From a virus: a stretch of 24,101 nt of DNA. Position 1 is the stretch's first letter. Every line of letters begins with the position of its first letter. A program made the position numbers and the translations under genes. This document shows positions 14,790 through 20,608 of this stretch, in pieces. The notes below the pieces were generated by a model. The model searched no databases. It saw nothing but the letters and a program-made list of their open reading frames with translations, and was not told the DNA's origin. Location of the stretch: positions 1-24,101 of IMG/VR virus record IMGVR_UViG_3300035698_000983; one strand, given 5' to 3'.

Positions 14790-14954
14790 ATGGGTGAATG
14801 CCCGAAAGAACTATCAGCCCAACAGCTGTGGGAGATACTAGGCGAGTATGCCTACGGTGTAGGGGTGGCTGAAGGAGTGCTGTTTTCAGACAACGAGTAC
14901 GTTATTAAAGCTGCTTCCCAGTATGAAGAGTTAAAGAAGGGGTTCGAAGAATGA
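14790..14954 (+). CDS. Small acidic protein of unknown function (54 aa)
   Basis: ATG 14790 has AAGGAG upstream and the ORF ends in an ATGA overlap with the next gene. The product (MGECPKELSAQQLWEILGEY and onward to KKGFEE) looks like two or three amphipathic helices. The good ribosome-binding site and coupling make it a likely real gene. Confidence 0.65.
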   Translation: MGECPKELSAQQLWEILGEYAYGVGVAEGVLFSDNEYVIKAASQYEELKKGFEE

Positions 14955-15139
14955 TTGTTTGGCCCGTCGATGTCTTCTACAGGGCTGGTTACTCTGATGA
15001 TGAATACTTAGGCGACATTAGGTCTCTGAGTATATCTCACAATGACGATAAGACTACTATCAACGGTAAGGAGTATACTTGTGTTGGTTCTTTCATAGAG
15101 GACAACAAACTATTATTTTACTGCCCAGAAAACTATTGA
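14951..15139 (+). CDS. Small protein of unknown function (62 aa)
   Basis: It starts at ATG 14951 in a 4-base overlap with the preceding gene and ends at TGA 15137-15139, which lies inside the -35 box of the next promoter. Short alternating strands and an acidic centre are seen; no domain is recognised. Confidence 0.6.
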   Translation: MIVWPVDVFYRAGYSDDEYLGDIRSLSISHNDDKTTINGKEYTCVGSFIEDNKLLFYCPENY

Positions 15140-15164
15140 CACAACCTCGAGACTAACTTACTAT
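15136..15164 (+). promoter_or_regulatory. Sigma70-type promoter for SSB gene
   Basis: TTGACA at 15136-15141, a 17-base spacer and TACTAT at 15159-15164. The same pair of boxes and spacing recur at 22379-22407. It lies 36 bases before the SSB ATG. Confidence 0.7.
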
Positions 15165-15200
15165 TACTATATAGAAATAGTGGACATAAAGGATAAACAC

Positions 15201-15647
15201 ATGTCAGCACACATCTACTACATCACAGGCAAAGCAATGTGGGCAAAGGTATTCGCTCACAACAAAGACCAGAAAGAAGACTTCCATGGCCCAGGGGGTG
15301 CCTACATTGTAGACCTCATTGTGGACAAGGAGGAGCTTGATGCCTTCGTAGCAACAGGCGCACGTACTACACCTAAGACAACTGACGAAGGTGTGTCTAT
15401 CAAGTTCAAACGGAAGCATATGCACCCTACTATTCCTGCATTTGGTGGTCCACCACAGGTAGTTGACGCAGAGAAGAAACCTTGGGACGGTACCTTGCTT
15501 GGTAATGGCTCTATTGTTGAGGTTGCGTACACAGTGTACGATACTAAGCTGGGCAAAGGTTCCCGTATGGAAGGGCTACGAGTCATTGAACACGTAGAGC
15601 TTCCAGCCTTTGACGGTGAAGACACTGAAGTCAAGTTGCCTTTCTAA
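15201..15647 (+). CDS. Single-stranded DNA-binding protein, T7 gp2.5-like (148 aa)
   Basis: gp2.5-type proteins coat single-stranded DNA at the fork and contact polymerase and helicase. Features seen: the strand IKFKRKHMHPTIPAFGGPPQ (residues ~66-85), GNGSIVEVAYTVYD, and an acidic C-terminal tail (FDGEDTEVKLPF) that ends in Phe as in T7 gp2.5, where the terminal aromatic residue mediates contact with polymerase. The ATG at 15201 is preferred over the GTG at 15180 because AAGGA precedes it. It has its own promoter. The stop overlaps the next ATG (TAATG). Confidence 0.8.
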   Translation: MSAHIYYITGKAMWAKVFAHNKDQKEDFHGPGGAYIVDLIVDKEELDAFVATGARTTPKTTDEGVSIKFKRKHMHPTIPAFGGPPQVVDAEKKPWDGTLLGNGSIVEVAYTVYDTKLGKGSRMEGLRVIEHVELPAFDGEDTEVKLPF

Positions 15648-16021
15648 TGGCTATGACAAGAGCGCAGCAAGCGTATGCTTTAGGTAAGATTGATACAATA
15701 ATCAAGCTAAAGAAGGAAGGAGTCCATGAGAAGTGTGGGTGGAAAAAGGTAACCATTACCTCTAAGCAGCGTTACGACCTAGTTGCGAGTGGAAAAGCAC
15801 CTCTAAAGAGTAAGAAGAACCAACCAGCCACCAGTCCTTACAACTCCAATATCAGTAACCTGTTTGACTTCTCTAGTTTTGAGAGGGAAGGAGGTGTCTC
15901 TAAGGAAGGGCATAAGGAGTTAGATAAACTAAGCAAAGCCCGAGACCAAGCCAGAGATCAGGTTATGCTCGGTGAATCAAAGGAAGCTATGTTGATTCTT
16001 GAACAACTACAGGAGCTATAG
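15647..16021 (+). CDS. Basic protein of unknown function (124 aa)
   Basis: It begins in a TAATG overlap with SSB, so the two are translated together. The N-terminal half is Lys-rich (KIDTIIKLKKEGVHEKCGWK), then comes a low-complexity Asn/Ser stretch, then a charged helical C terminus (DKLSKARDQARDQVMLGESK) that could form a coiled coil. A nucleic-acid or SSB-associated role is conceivable from composition and context only. It ends with TAG directly before the next ATG. Confidence 0.65.
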   Translation: MAMTRAQQAYALGKIDTIIKLKKEGVHEKCGWKKVTITSKQRYDLVASGKAPLKSKKNQPATSPYNSNISNLFDFSSFEREGGVSKEGHKELDKLSKARDQARDQVMLGESKEAMLILEQLQEL

Positions 16022-16210
16022 ATGAATAAAGTAATTCTAGACGTACCACAGCAGGAAATGGGGGCGGCATTGAATGCCGTCTTCCAAGTACAACTCCAGA
16101 ACCCTGACCAACAGGTAGGTTCTGAGTTTGCTATCCGCACAATGGTTAACGGGTCAGAGTTTGATGTCATCCGTAACCTTAACTCTTACACAATTAGGGC
16201 ACCGTACTAA
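16022..16210 (+). CDS. Small protein of unknown function (62 aa)
   Basis: ATG 16022 directly abuts the stop of the previous gene, whose GGAG is the ribosome-binding site. The protein (MNKVILDVPQQEMGAALNAV and onward) is soluble and alternates a helix with strands. No domain is recognised. It ends in a TAATG overlap with the next small gene. Confidence 0.6.
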   Translation: MNKVILDVPQQEMGAALNAVFQVQLQNPDQQVGSEFAIRTMVNGSEFDVIRNLNSYTIRAPY

Positions 16211-16326
16211 TGGATATTGGAACAGCTTTCTCACTCTCTCTTAGGGTAGGTCTTGGACTAGGGGTATCGTTTATCGCTACTCTCCTAACTATCGACCTAC
16301 TCTCTTACCTCTTAGGCGAAGGATAA
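16210..16326 (+). CDS. Small single-span membrane protein (38 aa)
   Basis: The ORF opens in a TAATG overlap and closes just before the next gene. Residues 5-35 (AFSLSLRVGLGLGVSFIATL, then LTIDLLSYLL) form one long hydrophobic segment, with short polar ends. It has no distinct ribosome-binding site, so it depends on coupling. Its role is unknown; a small inner-membrane accessory protein is the simplest reading. Confidence 0.55.
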   Translation: MDIGTAFSLSLRVGLGLGVSFIATLLTIDLLSYLLGEG

Positions 16327-16330
16327 ACAA

Positions 16331-16588
16331 ATGAGTACTGAACAAAAATACGCAGCTGAAATGATGCAGCACCTAGATACGACAGTAACTCTACGTCTTG
16401 TCACGGTGCTACAGGATATCGAGGCAGCTAACGATGCTGCTCACATTCCTTTCTACGACTCGATCAACCAAACACTTTCTTTCATGCTAACACCTGATGA
16501 GCTAGAGGGTCTATCTACTCGTGACATTCCTGTCTCTTGGTTGACCACAGTCTCTGAAGCAACTGAGGGGGTCTCTGTAGATGCCTAA
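16331..16588 (+). CDS. Acidic protein of unknown function (85 aa)
   Basis: ATG 16331 has AAGGA at good spacing. The sequence is acidic and mostly helical (MSTEQKYAAEMMQHLDTTVT and onward), with no Cys and no membrane segment. Its end overlaps the nuclease start by 8 bases. It may be an accessory factor for that nuclease, by position only. Confidence 0.6.
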   Translation: MSTEQKYAAEMMQHLDTTVTLRLVTVLQDIEAANDAAHIPFYDSINQTLSFMLTPDELEGLSTRDIPVSWLTTVSEATEGVSVDA

Positions 16589-17444
16589 CATCCATGATCT
16601 TATCCCTGACATTATGAAAGTAGTAGACGGGCAAGGAGGTTGGGATGAGTCTATCACTAAGTACCTATCTGAGACAATCGCAGAGGTAGCAAGTGAGCGG
16701 TTTGCTGGAGAGGAGAGGCCAAGGGATACCCTTAGTCTCTCCGGTATCGGTAAGCCTTGTGAGCGTCAACTGTGGTCTAAGGTTAATGAGCCTGACAAAC
16801 AGGAAGTGCTTGGGGCTGAACTCAAAGGTACCTTCTTCTACGGTGACCTCCTCGAGGCGCTTGTTATCGCTCTCGCTAAAGCAGCGGGCCATGACGTACA
16901 AGGAGAACAAGACGTTCTCTATGTGAATGGTATCAAGGGTCACCGTGACTGCGTGATTGACGGGTGGACAGTGGACGTTAAGTCTGCCTCTGACTTCTCC
17001 TTTGAGAAGTTCAAACGTGGAGACCTAGTTTCTAACGATCCCTTTGGTTACCTCAGCCAGCTCAGTTCCTACACCTACGCTGGTAAAGATGACCCTCTCG
17101 TAACAGAGAAGAACAAGGCAGCTTTCCTCGTTGTTCGTAAGAACCGCTTTGAGCTTTGCCTAGATGTTCATGACTTCACCGCTCGTCTACCTCACAAGGA
17201 AGCAGAAGTACAGCACAAGAAGGATATGGTTAAAGGCCCTATGCCCCCTATCCCTAGTTCTGCTGCCCCCATCCCTCAGTCAAAGACTTCACCTAACATG
17301 AAGTTGTCAACCCTCTGTACCTACTGCTTCCGTAAGAAGGAGTGCCACCCTGGTCTACGTACGTTTATGTACGCAGGTGGTCCTTCCCATCTAACCTCAG
17401 TGGTTAAGCTGCCTCAGGTGCCTGAACTAAAGGATATTTGGTGA
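16581..17444 (+). CDS. RecB/Cas4-family PD-(D/E)XK nuclease with a predicted Fe-S staple (287 aa)
   Basis: The nuclease core shows GHRDCVIDG (120-128; D123 or D127), DVK (D132, K134) and the downstream Q160 in YLSQLSSY, the usual PD-(D/E)XK plus Q arrangement of RecB-type nucleases. C60 (GKPCERQLW) together with C246-x2-C249-x5-C255 matches the four-Cys iron-sulfur arrangement of Cas4 and AddB. The expected function is 5'-3' or 3'-5' DNA exonuclease in phage recombination and host DNA breakdown, comparable to T7 gp6 by position. The Fe-S cluster is predicted from spacing only. A Pro-rich linker (219-233) precedes the Cys cluster. Start and end overlap neighbouring genes. Confidence 0.85.
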   Translation: MPNIHDLIPDIMKVVDGQGGWDESITKYLSETIAEVASERFAGEERPRDTLSLSGIGKPCERQLWSKVNEPDKQEVLGAELKGTFFYGDLLEALVIALAKAAGHDVQGEQDVLYVNGIKGHRDCVIDGWTVDVKSASDFSFEKFKRGDLVSNDPFGYLSQLSSYTYAGKDDPLVTEKNKAAFLVVRKNRFELCLDVHDFTARLPHKEAEVQHKKDMVKGPMPPIPSSAAPIPQSKTSPNMKLSTLCTYCFRKKECHPGLRTFMYAGGPSHLTSVVKLPQVPELKDIW

Positions 17445-17749
17445 AGTACACGGAGTGTCAAGTAGAGGAGACCGATACCTTTTTTGTCACTGAGAAACAC
17501 TACGAAGACGGGTTCACAACAAAGAGTCTTGACCTTAAGATAAAAATGAGTTGGTCTGTTTTAGAGGAGTGTACTGGTGAGTACCTTAGTAGAAAAGACC
17601 ACATAGAGGCTTTAGAACTAGAACCTAAAAAGAAGGTTAAAAGTTTGAAAGAATTGCAAGAGGCGTACGAAGCTGTCATGAGGTATCTTTCGTACACACT
17701 TACCAGCATGGAAAAGCAAAGGGAGCGGTATGGCTATCACAACTTCTAG
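17441..17749 (+). CDS. Charged protein of unknown function (102 aa)
   Basis: The likely start is GTG 17441, overlapping the nuclease stop (GTGA), with AAAGGA upstream. An in-frame TTG at 17438 is possible. The C-terminal half is Lys/Glu-rich and helical (KVKSLKELQEAYEAVMRYLS), likely a coiled coil. It overlaps the following nuclease gene by 20 bases. No family is recognised. Confidence 0.65.
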   Translation: MKYTECQVEETDTFFVTEKHYEDGFTTKSLDLKIKMSWSVLEECTGEYLSRKDHIEALELEPKKKVKSLKELQEAYEAVMRYLSYTLTSMEKQRERYGYHNF

Positions 17750-18101
17750 TGCCAAAGCGAAAGGCCGAAAACTACAGCAGCTCGTGAGGGATAAACTAAT
17801 CGAACTCCTCTCTCACAAAGGCGTTGTGGACGATGATGTGAAAAGCACAGGCATGGGCCAAGGGGGTGAGGACGTACAGTTGTCACCCCTTGCTCGTAAG
17901 TACATGCCAGTAAGCATCGAGTGTAAGAAGTACGCTAAGTTCGCAATCTATAAACCCTACGAGCAAGCTGAGAAAGCCTCTGGCTCTAACGAACCTCTCC
18001 TTGTTATCCAAGGGGACAGAAAGAAACCTCTAGCTATCGTCTCTCTGGACTACTACTTGTCCTTAGAGGAGTGGCGTATTAAAGGAGAGCGCTATGAGTA
18101 A
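17730..18101 (+). CDS. PD-(D/E)XK endonuclease, Holliday-resolvase-like (123 aa)
   Basis: The pattern GGEDVQLSP (45-53) with D48, followed by SIECKKY (62-68) with E64 and K66, is a compact PD-(D/E)XK active site; Q79 in YEQAEKA is the downstream conserved polar position. An N-terminal basic helix (AKGRKLQQLVRDKLIELL) is typical of phage resolvase-like nucleases of this size. It plausibly does the job of T7 endonuclease I (junction cleavage) and would complement the larger nuclease just upstream. The exact family is not certain. Confidence 0.75.
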   Translation: MAITTSSAKAKGRKLQQLVRDKLIELLSHKGVVDDDVKSTGMGQGGEDVQLSPLARKYMPVSIECKKYAKFAIYKPYEQAEKASGSNEPLLVIQGDRKKPLAIVSLDYYLSLEEWRIKGERYE

Positions 18102-18867
18102 GACAGTTTTAGTATGGAGCTGTGCCCACAGTAAACCAGAAGCAAGTAACGAACGCTTTGATTGGTTGGGTAAGTTTATCTACGATCTTAAACCTGACAT
18201 GTGTATCGCCTTAGGGGATGGAGCCGACATGGCTAGTCTCAACTCCTACGACAAAGGGAAGCCCACAGCTATCGTTGCTCAGAACTATGAGGAAGATATC
18301 AATGCCTACAACGACTCCCAAGAAAGACTCCGGCACCAGTTCAGATACCACCGGAAAGGAAAACCTGCCTGGATCGGGTTTGAAGGCAACCACGAACATC
18401 GAATCAAAACGGCTCTCTCCTATGACCCACGTCTCGAGGGATCAAAGTACGGGATTTCCTTCGGACATCTTCAAACAGACAAGTACTTCGACGAGTACCA
18501 CCCCTATGAAAATTCCGCCCCCTCTATCTTTTCTTACGATGGTATCGACTACGCTCACTACTTTGCTCCTGGTAATTCTGGCAGGGCTGTTGCAGGTATT
18601 CATCACGCTTATGGCGTCCTCAACTCTCGTAACGTTTCTTCAACTTGTGGTCATAGTCACCTACGTAATATCGCTTTCAAGGATGGTGCCCGTTCTCCTG
18701 GCCTTGTCGCGGCTGTCGTCGGATGCTACAAAGGAGCGGATGAAGCTTGGGCAGGGCAATCGAACCTAGCGTGGGCTAAAGGTGTCATGGTTAAGCGTGA
18801 GGTAGAGGACGGGATGTATGATCCCCAGTGGGTTTCTATGAAAGCTTTGAAGAGAGAGTACGGTTAA
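18094..18867 (+). CDS. Calcineurin-like metallophosphoesterase with altered first metal motif (257 aa)
   Basis: Motifs in order: SCAH (9-12) in place of the usual DxH, GD at 41-42, GNHEHR (98-103), and GHSH (186-189). Loss of the first Asp (Cys10 instead) removes one ligand of the M1 metal but keeps His12. The segment GFEGNHEHR is otherwise typical. Related phage enzymes act on cyclic nucleotides, phosphorylated nucleic-acid ends or dinucleotides; the substrate here is unknown. It overlaps the nuclease gene upstream by 8 bases and is followed, after one micro-ORF, by a second metallophosphoesterase. Confidence 0.82.
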   Translation: MSKTVLVWSCAHSKPEASNERFDWLGKFIYDLKPDMCIALGDGADMASLNSYDKGKPTAIVAQNYEEDINAYNDSQERLRHQFRYHRKGKPAWIGFEGNHEHRIKTALSYDPRLEGSKYGISFGHLQTDKYFDEYHPYENSAPSIFSYDGIDYAHYFAPGNSGRAVAGIHHAYGVLNSRNVSSTCGHSHLRNIAFKDGARSPGLVAAVVGCYKGADEAWAGQSNLAWAKGVMVKREVEDGMYDPQWVSMKALKREYG

Positions 18868-18920
18868 TGGAACCTCTAGTTTTCGTACTCATTATAATTA
18901 TTGTGGGGTTTGTACTATGA
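18867..18920 (+). CDS. 17-aa hydrophobic micro-ORF between two metallophosphoesterases
   Basis: It encodes MEPLVFVLIIIIVGFVL. It starts in a TAATG overlap with the upstream gene and ends in an ATGA overlap with the downstream gene, so it fills the gap exactly. The sequence is an uninterrupted membrane-type segment. It may be a real membrane micropeptide or a coupling spacer whose composition is chance. Confidence 0.45.
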   Translation: MEPLVFVLIIIIVGFVL

Positions 18921-19462
18921 GAGACATATGGGTAACAGCAGATACTCACTTTGGTCACACCAACATACTTGGGTTTACCGACGACAATGGCACCCTGGTA
19001 AGAGACTTCTCCTCTGTAGAAGAGATGGACGAGACTATGGTGGACAACTGGAACTCTGTCGTAAAGCAAGGTGATAAGGTTTATCATTTAGGGGACGTTA
19101 TGTTTGGTCCTAAGGATGACTTCTCCAAGCTTTGGCCTAGATTGAAAGGTTCAAAGAGACTCGTGGTCGGTAACCACGACGACATTAAGTACTTGTCGTC
19201 AGGGGGTTTCTTTCAGAAGGTTGTCATGTGGAGAGTATTCTCAGAGCTTGGTCTCCTTCTCACACATACACCACAGCATCAGTCTGCTTTAACAGGACTG
19301 CGTAACGGTCTCTTTAATGTACATGGGCATATCCACAAAAACCCTTCGCCAGAGGGACCTTATCACTGTGTTTGTGTTGAGCAGACAGACTATACACCTG
19401 TGCACCTCGACGAACTTGTGAAGGCAAAGGATGCTTTCCTGTTTACAAAGGAAAGTAAATGA
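18917..19462 (+). CDS. Calcineurin-like metallophosphoesterase (181 aa)
   Basis: All standard motifs are intact: DTHFGH (9-14), HLGDV (~57-61), GNHDD, LLTHTP and VHGHIH. This compact architecture is common in phages and bacteria as a general phosphoesterase; the substrate is unknown. It differs clearly from the larger enzyme just upstream, which lacks the first Asp, so the two are not a recent duplication. The start is coupled to the 17-residue micro-ORF. Confidence 0.88.
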   Translation: MRDIWVTADTHFGHTNILGFTDDNGTLVRDFSSVEEMDETMVDNWNSVVKQGDKVYHLGDVMFGPKDDFSKLWPRLKGSKRLVVGNHDDIKYLSSGGFFQKVVMWRVFSELGLLLTHTPQHQSALTGLRNGLFNVHGHIHKNPSPEGPYHCVCVEQTDYTPVHLDELVKAKDAFLFTKESK

Positions 19463-19506
19463 GTATAACTACACATCTTTTACTTGGAGAACTTAATGGA
19501 TATTGA
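19459..19506 (+). CDS. Possible 15-aa coupling micro-ORF
   Basis: It opens in an ATGA overlap with the phosphoesterase stop and encodes MSITTHLLLGELNGY, ending just past the next gene's ATG at 19496. The only support is the overlap arrangement, which recurs throughout the window. Confidence 0.25.
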   Translation: MSITTHLLLGELNGY

Positions 19507-19657
19507 AGTAAACCTAACGTTGACTGTTGACCCTGACGCTAACTTCCTTGAGTGTGACGAACAGTCCACACTTGAGGTGTTAATGGCTTTGATGAAGACA
19601 GCTCTCTACGAGATTGACGACATTGAACTAACCTACATTGAACTGGAGACTACATGA
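19496..19657 (+). CDS. Small acidic protein of unknown function (53 aa)
   Basis: ATG 19496 has GGAG 7 bases upstream. The product (MDIEVNLTLTVDPDANFLEC and onward) is strongly acidic, with strand, helix and strand. The stop overlaps the next ATG (ATGA). The ribosome-binding site and coupling support a real gene. Confidence 0.6.
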   Translation: MDIEVNLTLTVDPDANFLECDEQSTLEVLMALMKTALYEIDDIELTYIELETT

Positions 19658-19887
19658 GCTTATGGATTGAAGTATACGTTGGGTCTAAGCACAACAGGAA
19701 ACTTGTAGCTTCCTCTGTTGCACACAACGTATCTAACCTAGCGGATACATCTGACTACACCTTTACGAACACAGAGTTTGGAGCAGCGCACCTAGGTATC
19801 CCACCTTCAGAGGCTAAAGGTACAGTCAATGGGCACAACAGGTTGTCCTCTGTCTGGTCACTCGTACATAAGATAACAGGAGAATAG
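19654..19887 (+). CDS. Conserved-type small protein of unknown function (77 aa)
   Basis: The start is coupled to the previous gene by ATGA. The sequence SLWIEVYVGSKHNRKLVASS, then NVSNLADTSDYTF and HLGIPPSEA, matches a small phage/bacterial hypothetical family I recall but cannot name; no function is known for it. It ends with TAG one base before the MazG-like gene. Confidence 0.65.
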   Translation: MSLWIEVYVGSKHNRKLVASSVAHNVSNLADTSDYTFTNTEFGAAHLGIPPSEAKGTVNGHNRLSSVWSLVHKITGE

Positions 19888-19888
19888 C

Positions 19889-20260
19889 ATGACCCAGATG
19901 ACCTTCCTTCCCCCTACTACTATGGACCTAGTCCGTGGATTCAAACGTACCTCTGGTCAAGTAGCCACTGAGGAGATGGGTATTAAGCTTATCAAGGAGG
20001 AGTACTTTGAGTGGCGAGAAGAAGTCTTTAACACCCCTCCTAACCACAAAGATGAACTCAAAGAGTTAGCTGATCTAGTATACGTTGTCTACGGTTACGC
20101 TGACACGATGGGTTGGGACCTCGAGGAAGCTATTCGTCGAGTCCATGAGAACAACATGGGGCGTATGTTCCAACCTGATGGCTCTATCAAGCGACGAGAG
20201 GACGGAAAGATTATGAAAAATATAAACTACCCTAAAGTTAACCTAGAGGACCTCGTATGA
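19889..20260 (+). CDS. MazG-like nucleotide pyrophosphohydrolase (123 aa)
   Basis: The all-alpha NTP-pyrophosphohydrolase signature is present: EExxE at 37-41 (KEEYFEW), then ExxD at 59-62 (KELADLVYVVYGYADTMGW), and HENNMGRM downstream. Members hydrolyse (d)NTPs or related nucleotides to monophosphate and pyrophosphate; phage copies are thought to adjust nucleotide pools or alarmone levels. The location just upstream of ribonucleotide reductase fits a nucleotide-metabolism role. The end overlaps the next gene (ATGA). Confidence 0.85.
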   Translation: MTQMTFLPPTTMDLVRGFKRTSGQVATEEMGIKLIKEEYFEWREEVFNTPPNHKDELKELADLVYVVYGYADTMGWDLEEAIRRVHENNMGRMFQPDGSIKRREDGKIMKNINYPKVNLEDLV

Positions 20261-20445
20261 CAGGCACAGTACAGATTGAGTTACCAATTGAGACACTAGA
20301 CGCTATCACACTGGCAGGTCTTAAGGACCTTTACTCTTTGGCAACTGAGAATGATGGTACCACAGAGGCTCTAGCAGCCTTAGTGCTTATTGAGTACATG
20401 TCAACCGTAACAGACTATGAGGAGTTCTTGAATGAACTGGATTAA
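20257..20445 (+). CDS. Small acidic helical protein of unknown function (62 aa)
   Basis: The start is coupled to the MazG-like gene by ATGA and the end overlaps the DUF1127 gene by 14 bases. The protein has Leu/Ala-rich helices (LAGLKDLYSLATENDGTTEA) and an acidic end. No domain is recognised. Confidence 0.6.
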   Translation: MTGTVQIELPIETLDAITLAGLKDLYSLATENDGTTEALAALVLIEYMSTVTDYEEFLNELD

Positions 20446-20608
20446 CCGCTACTACAACTACCTTAAGACATGGCGTAAACACCGTGCTGTCATCAAGGAC
20501 CTCAACCAACTCACTAACCAACAACTAAAAGACATTGGGATTACCCGAGGTGACATTGATAACCTTGTGTGGATGCCTGAAGATTACAAACAGCGAGGAA
20601 GTAAATGA
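20432..20608 (+). CDS. DUF1127 (YjiS-like) small protein (58 aa)
   Basis: The core TWRKHRAVIKDLNQLTNQ plus QLKDIGITRGDIDNLVW is the DUF1127 signature (Arg-rich helix, LxxLxxxQLKDIGIxRxDI). In alpha- and gammaproteobacteria such small Arg-rich proteins are linked to RNA turnover, phosphate and stress responses; that is family knowledge and not shown here. The gene was probably acquired from a host. It is coupled at both ends (14-base overlap upstream, ATGA with ribonucleotide reductase downstream), so it is expressed with the reductase. Confidence 0.8.
   Translation: MNWINRYYNYLKTWRKHRAVIKDLNQLTNQQLKDIGITRGDIDNLVWMPEDYKQRGSK

Noticed and set aside
14765-14793. TTGACA at 14765 as a promoter
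   Set aside because: No acceptable -10 lies 16-18 bases downstream, and the region is the ribosome-binding site of the gene at 14790.
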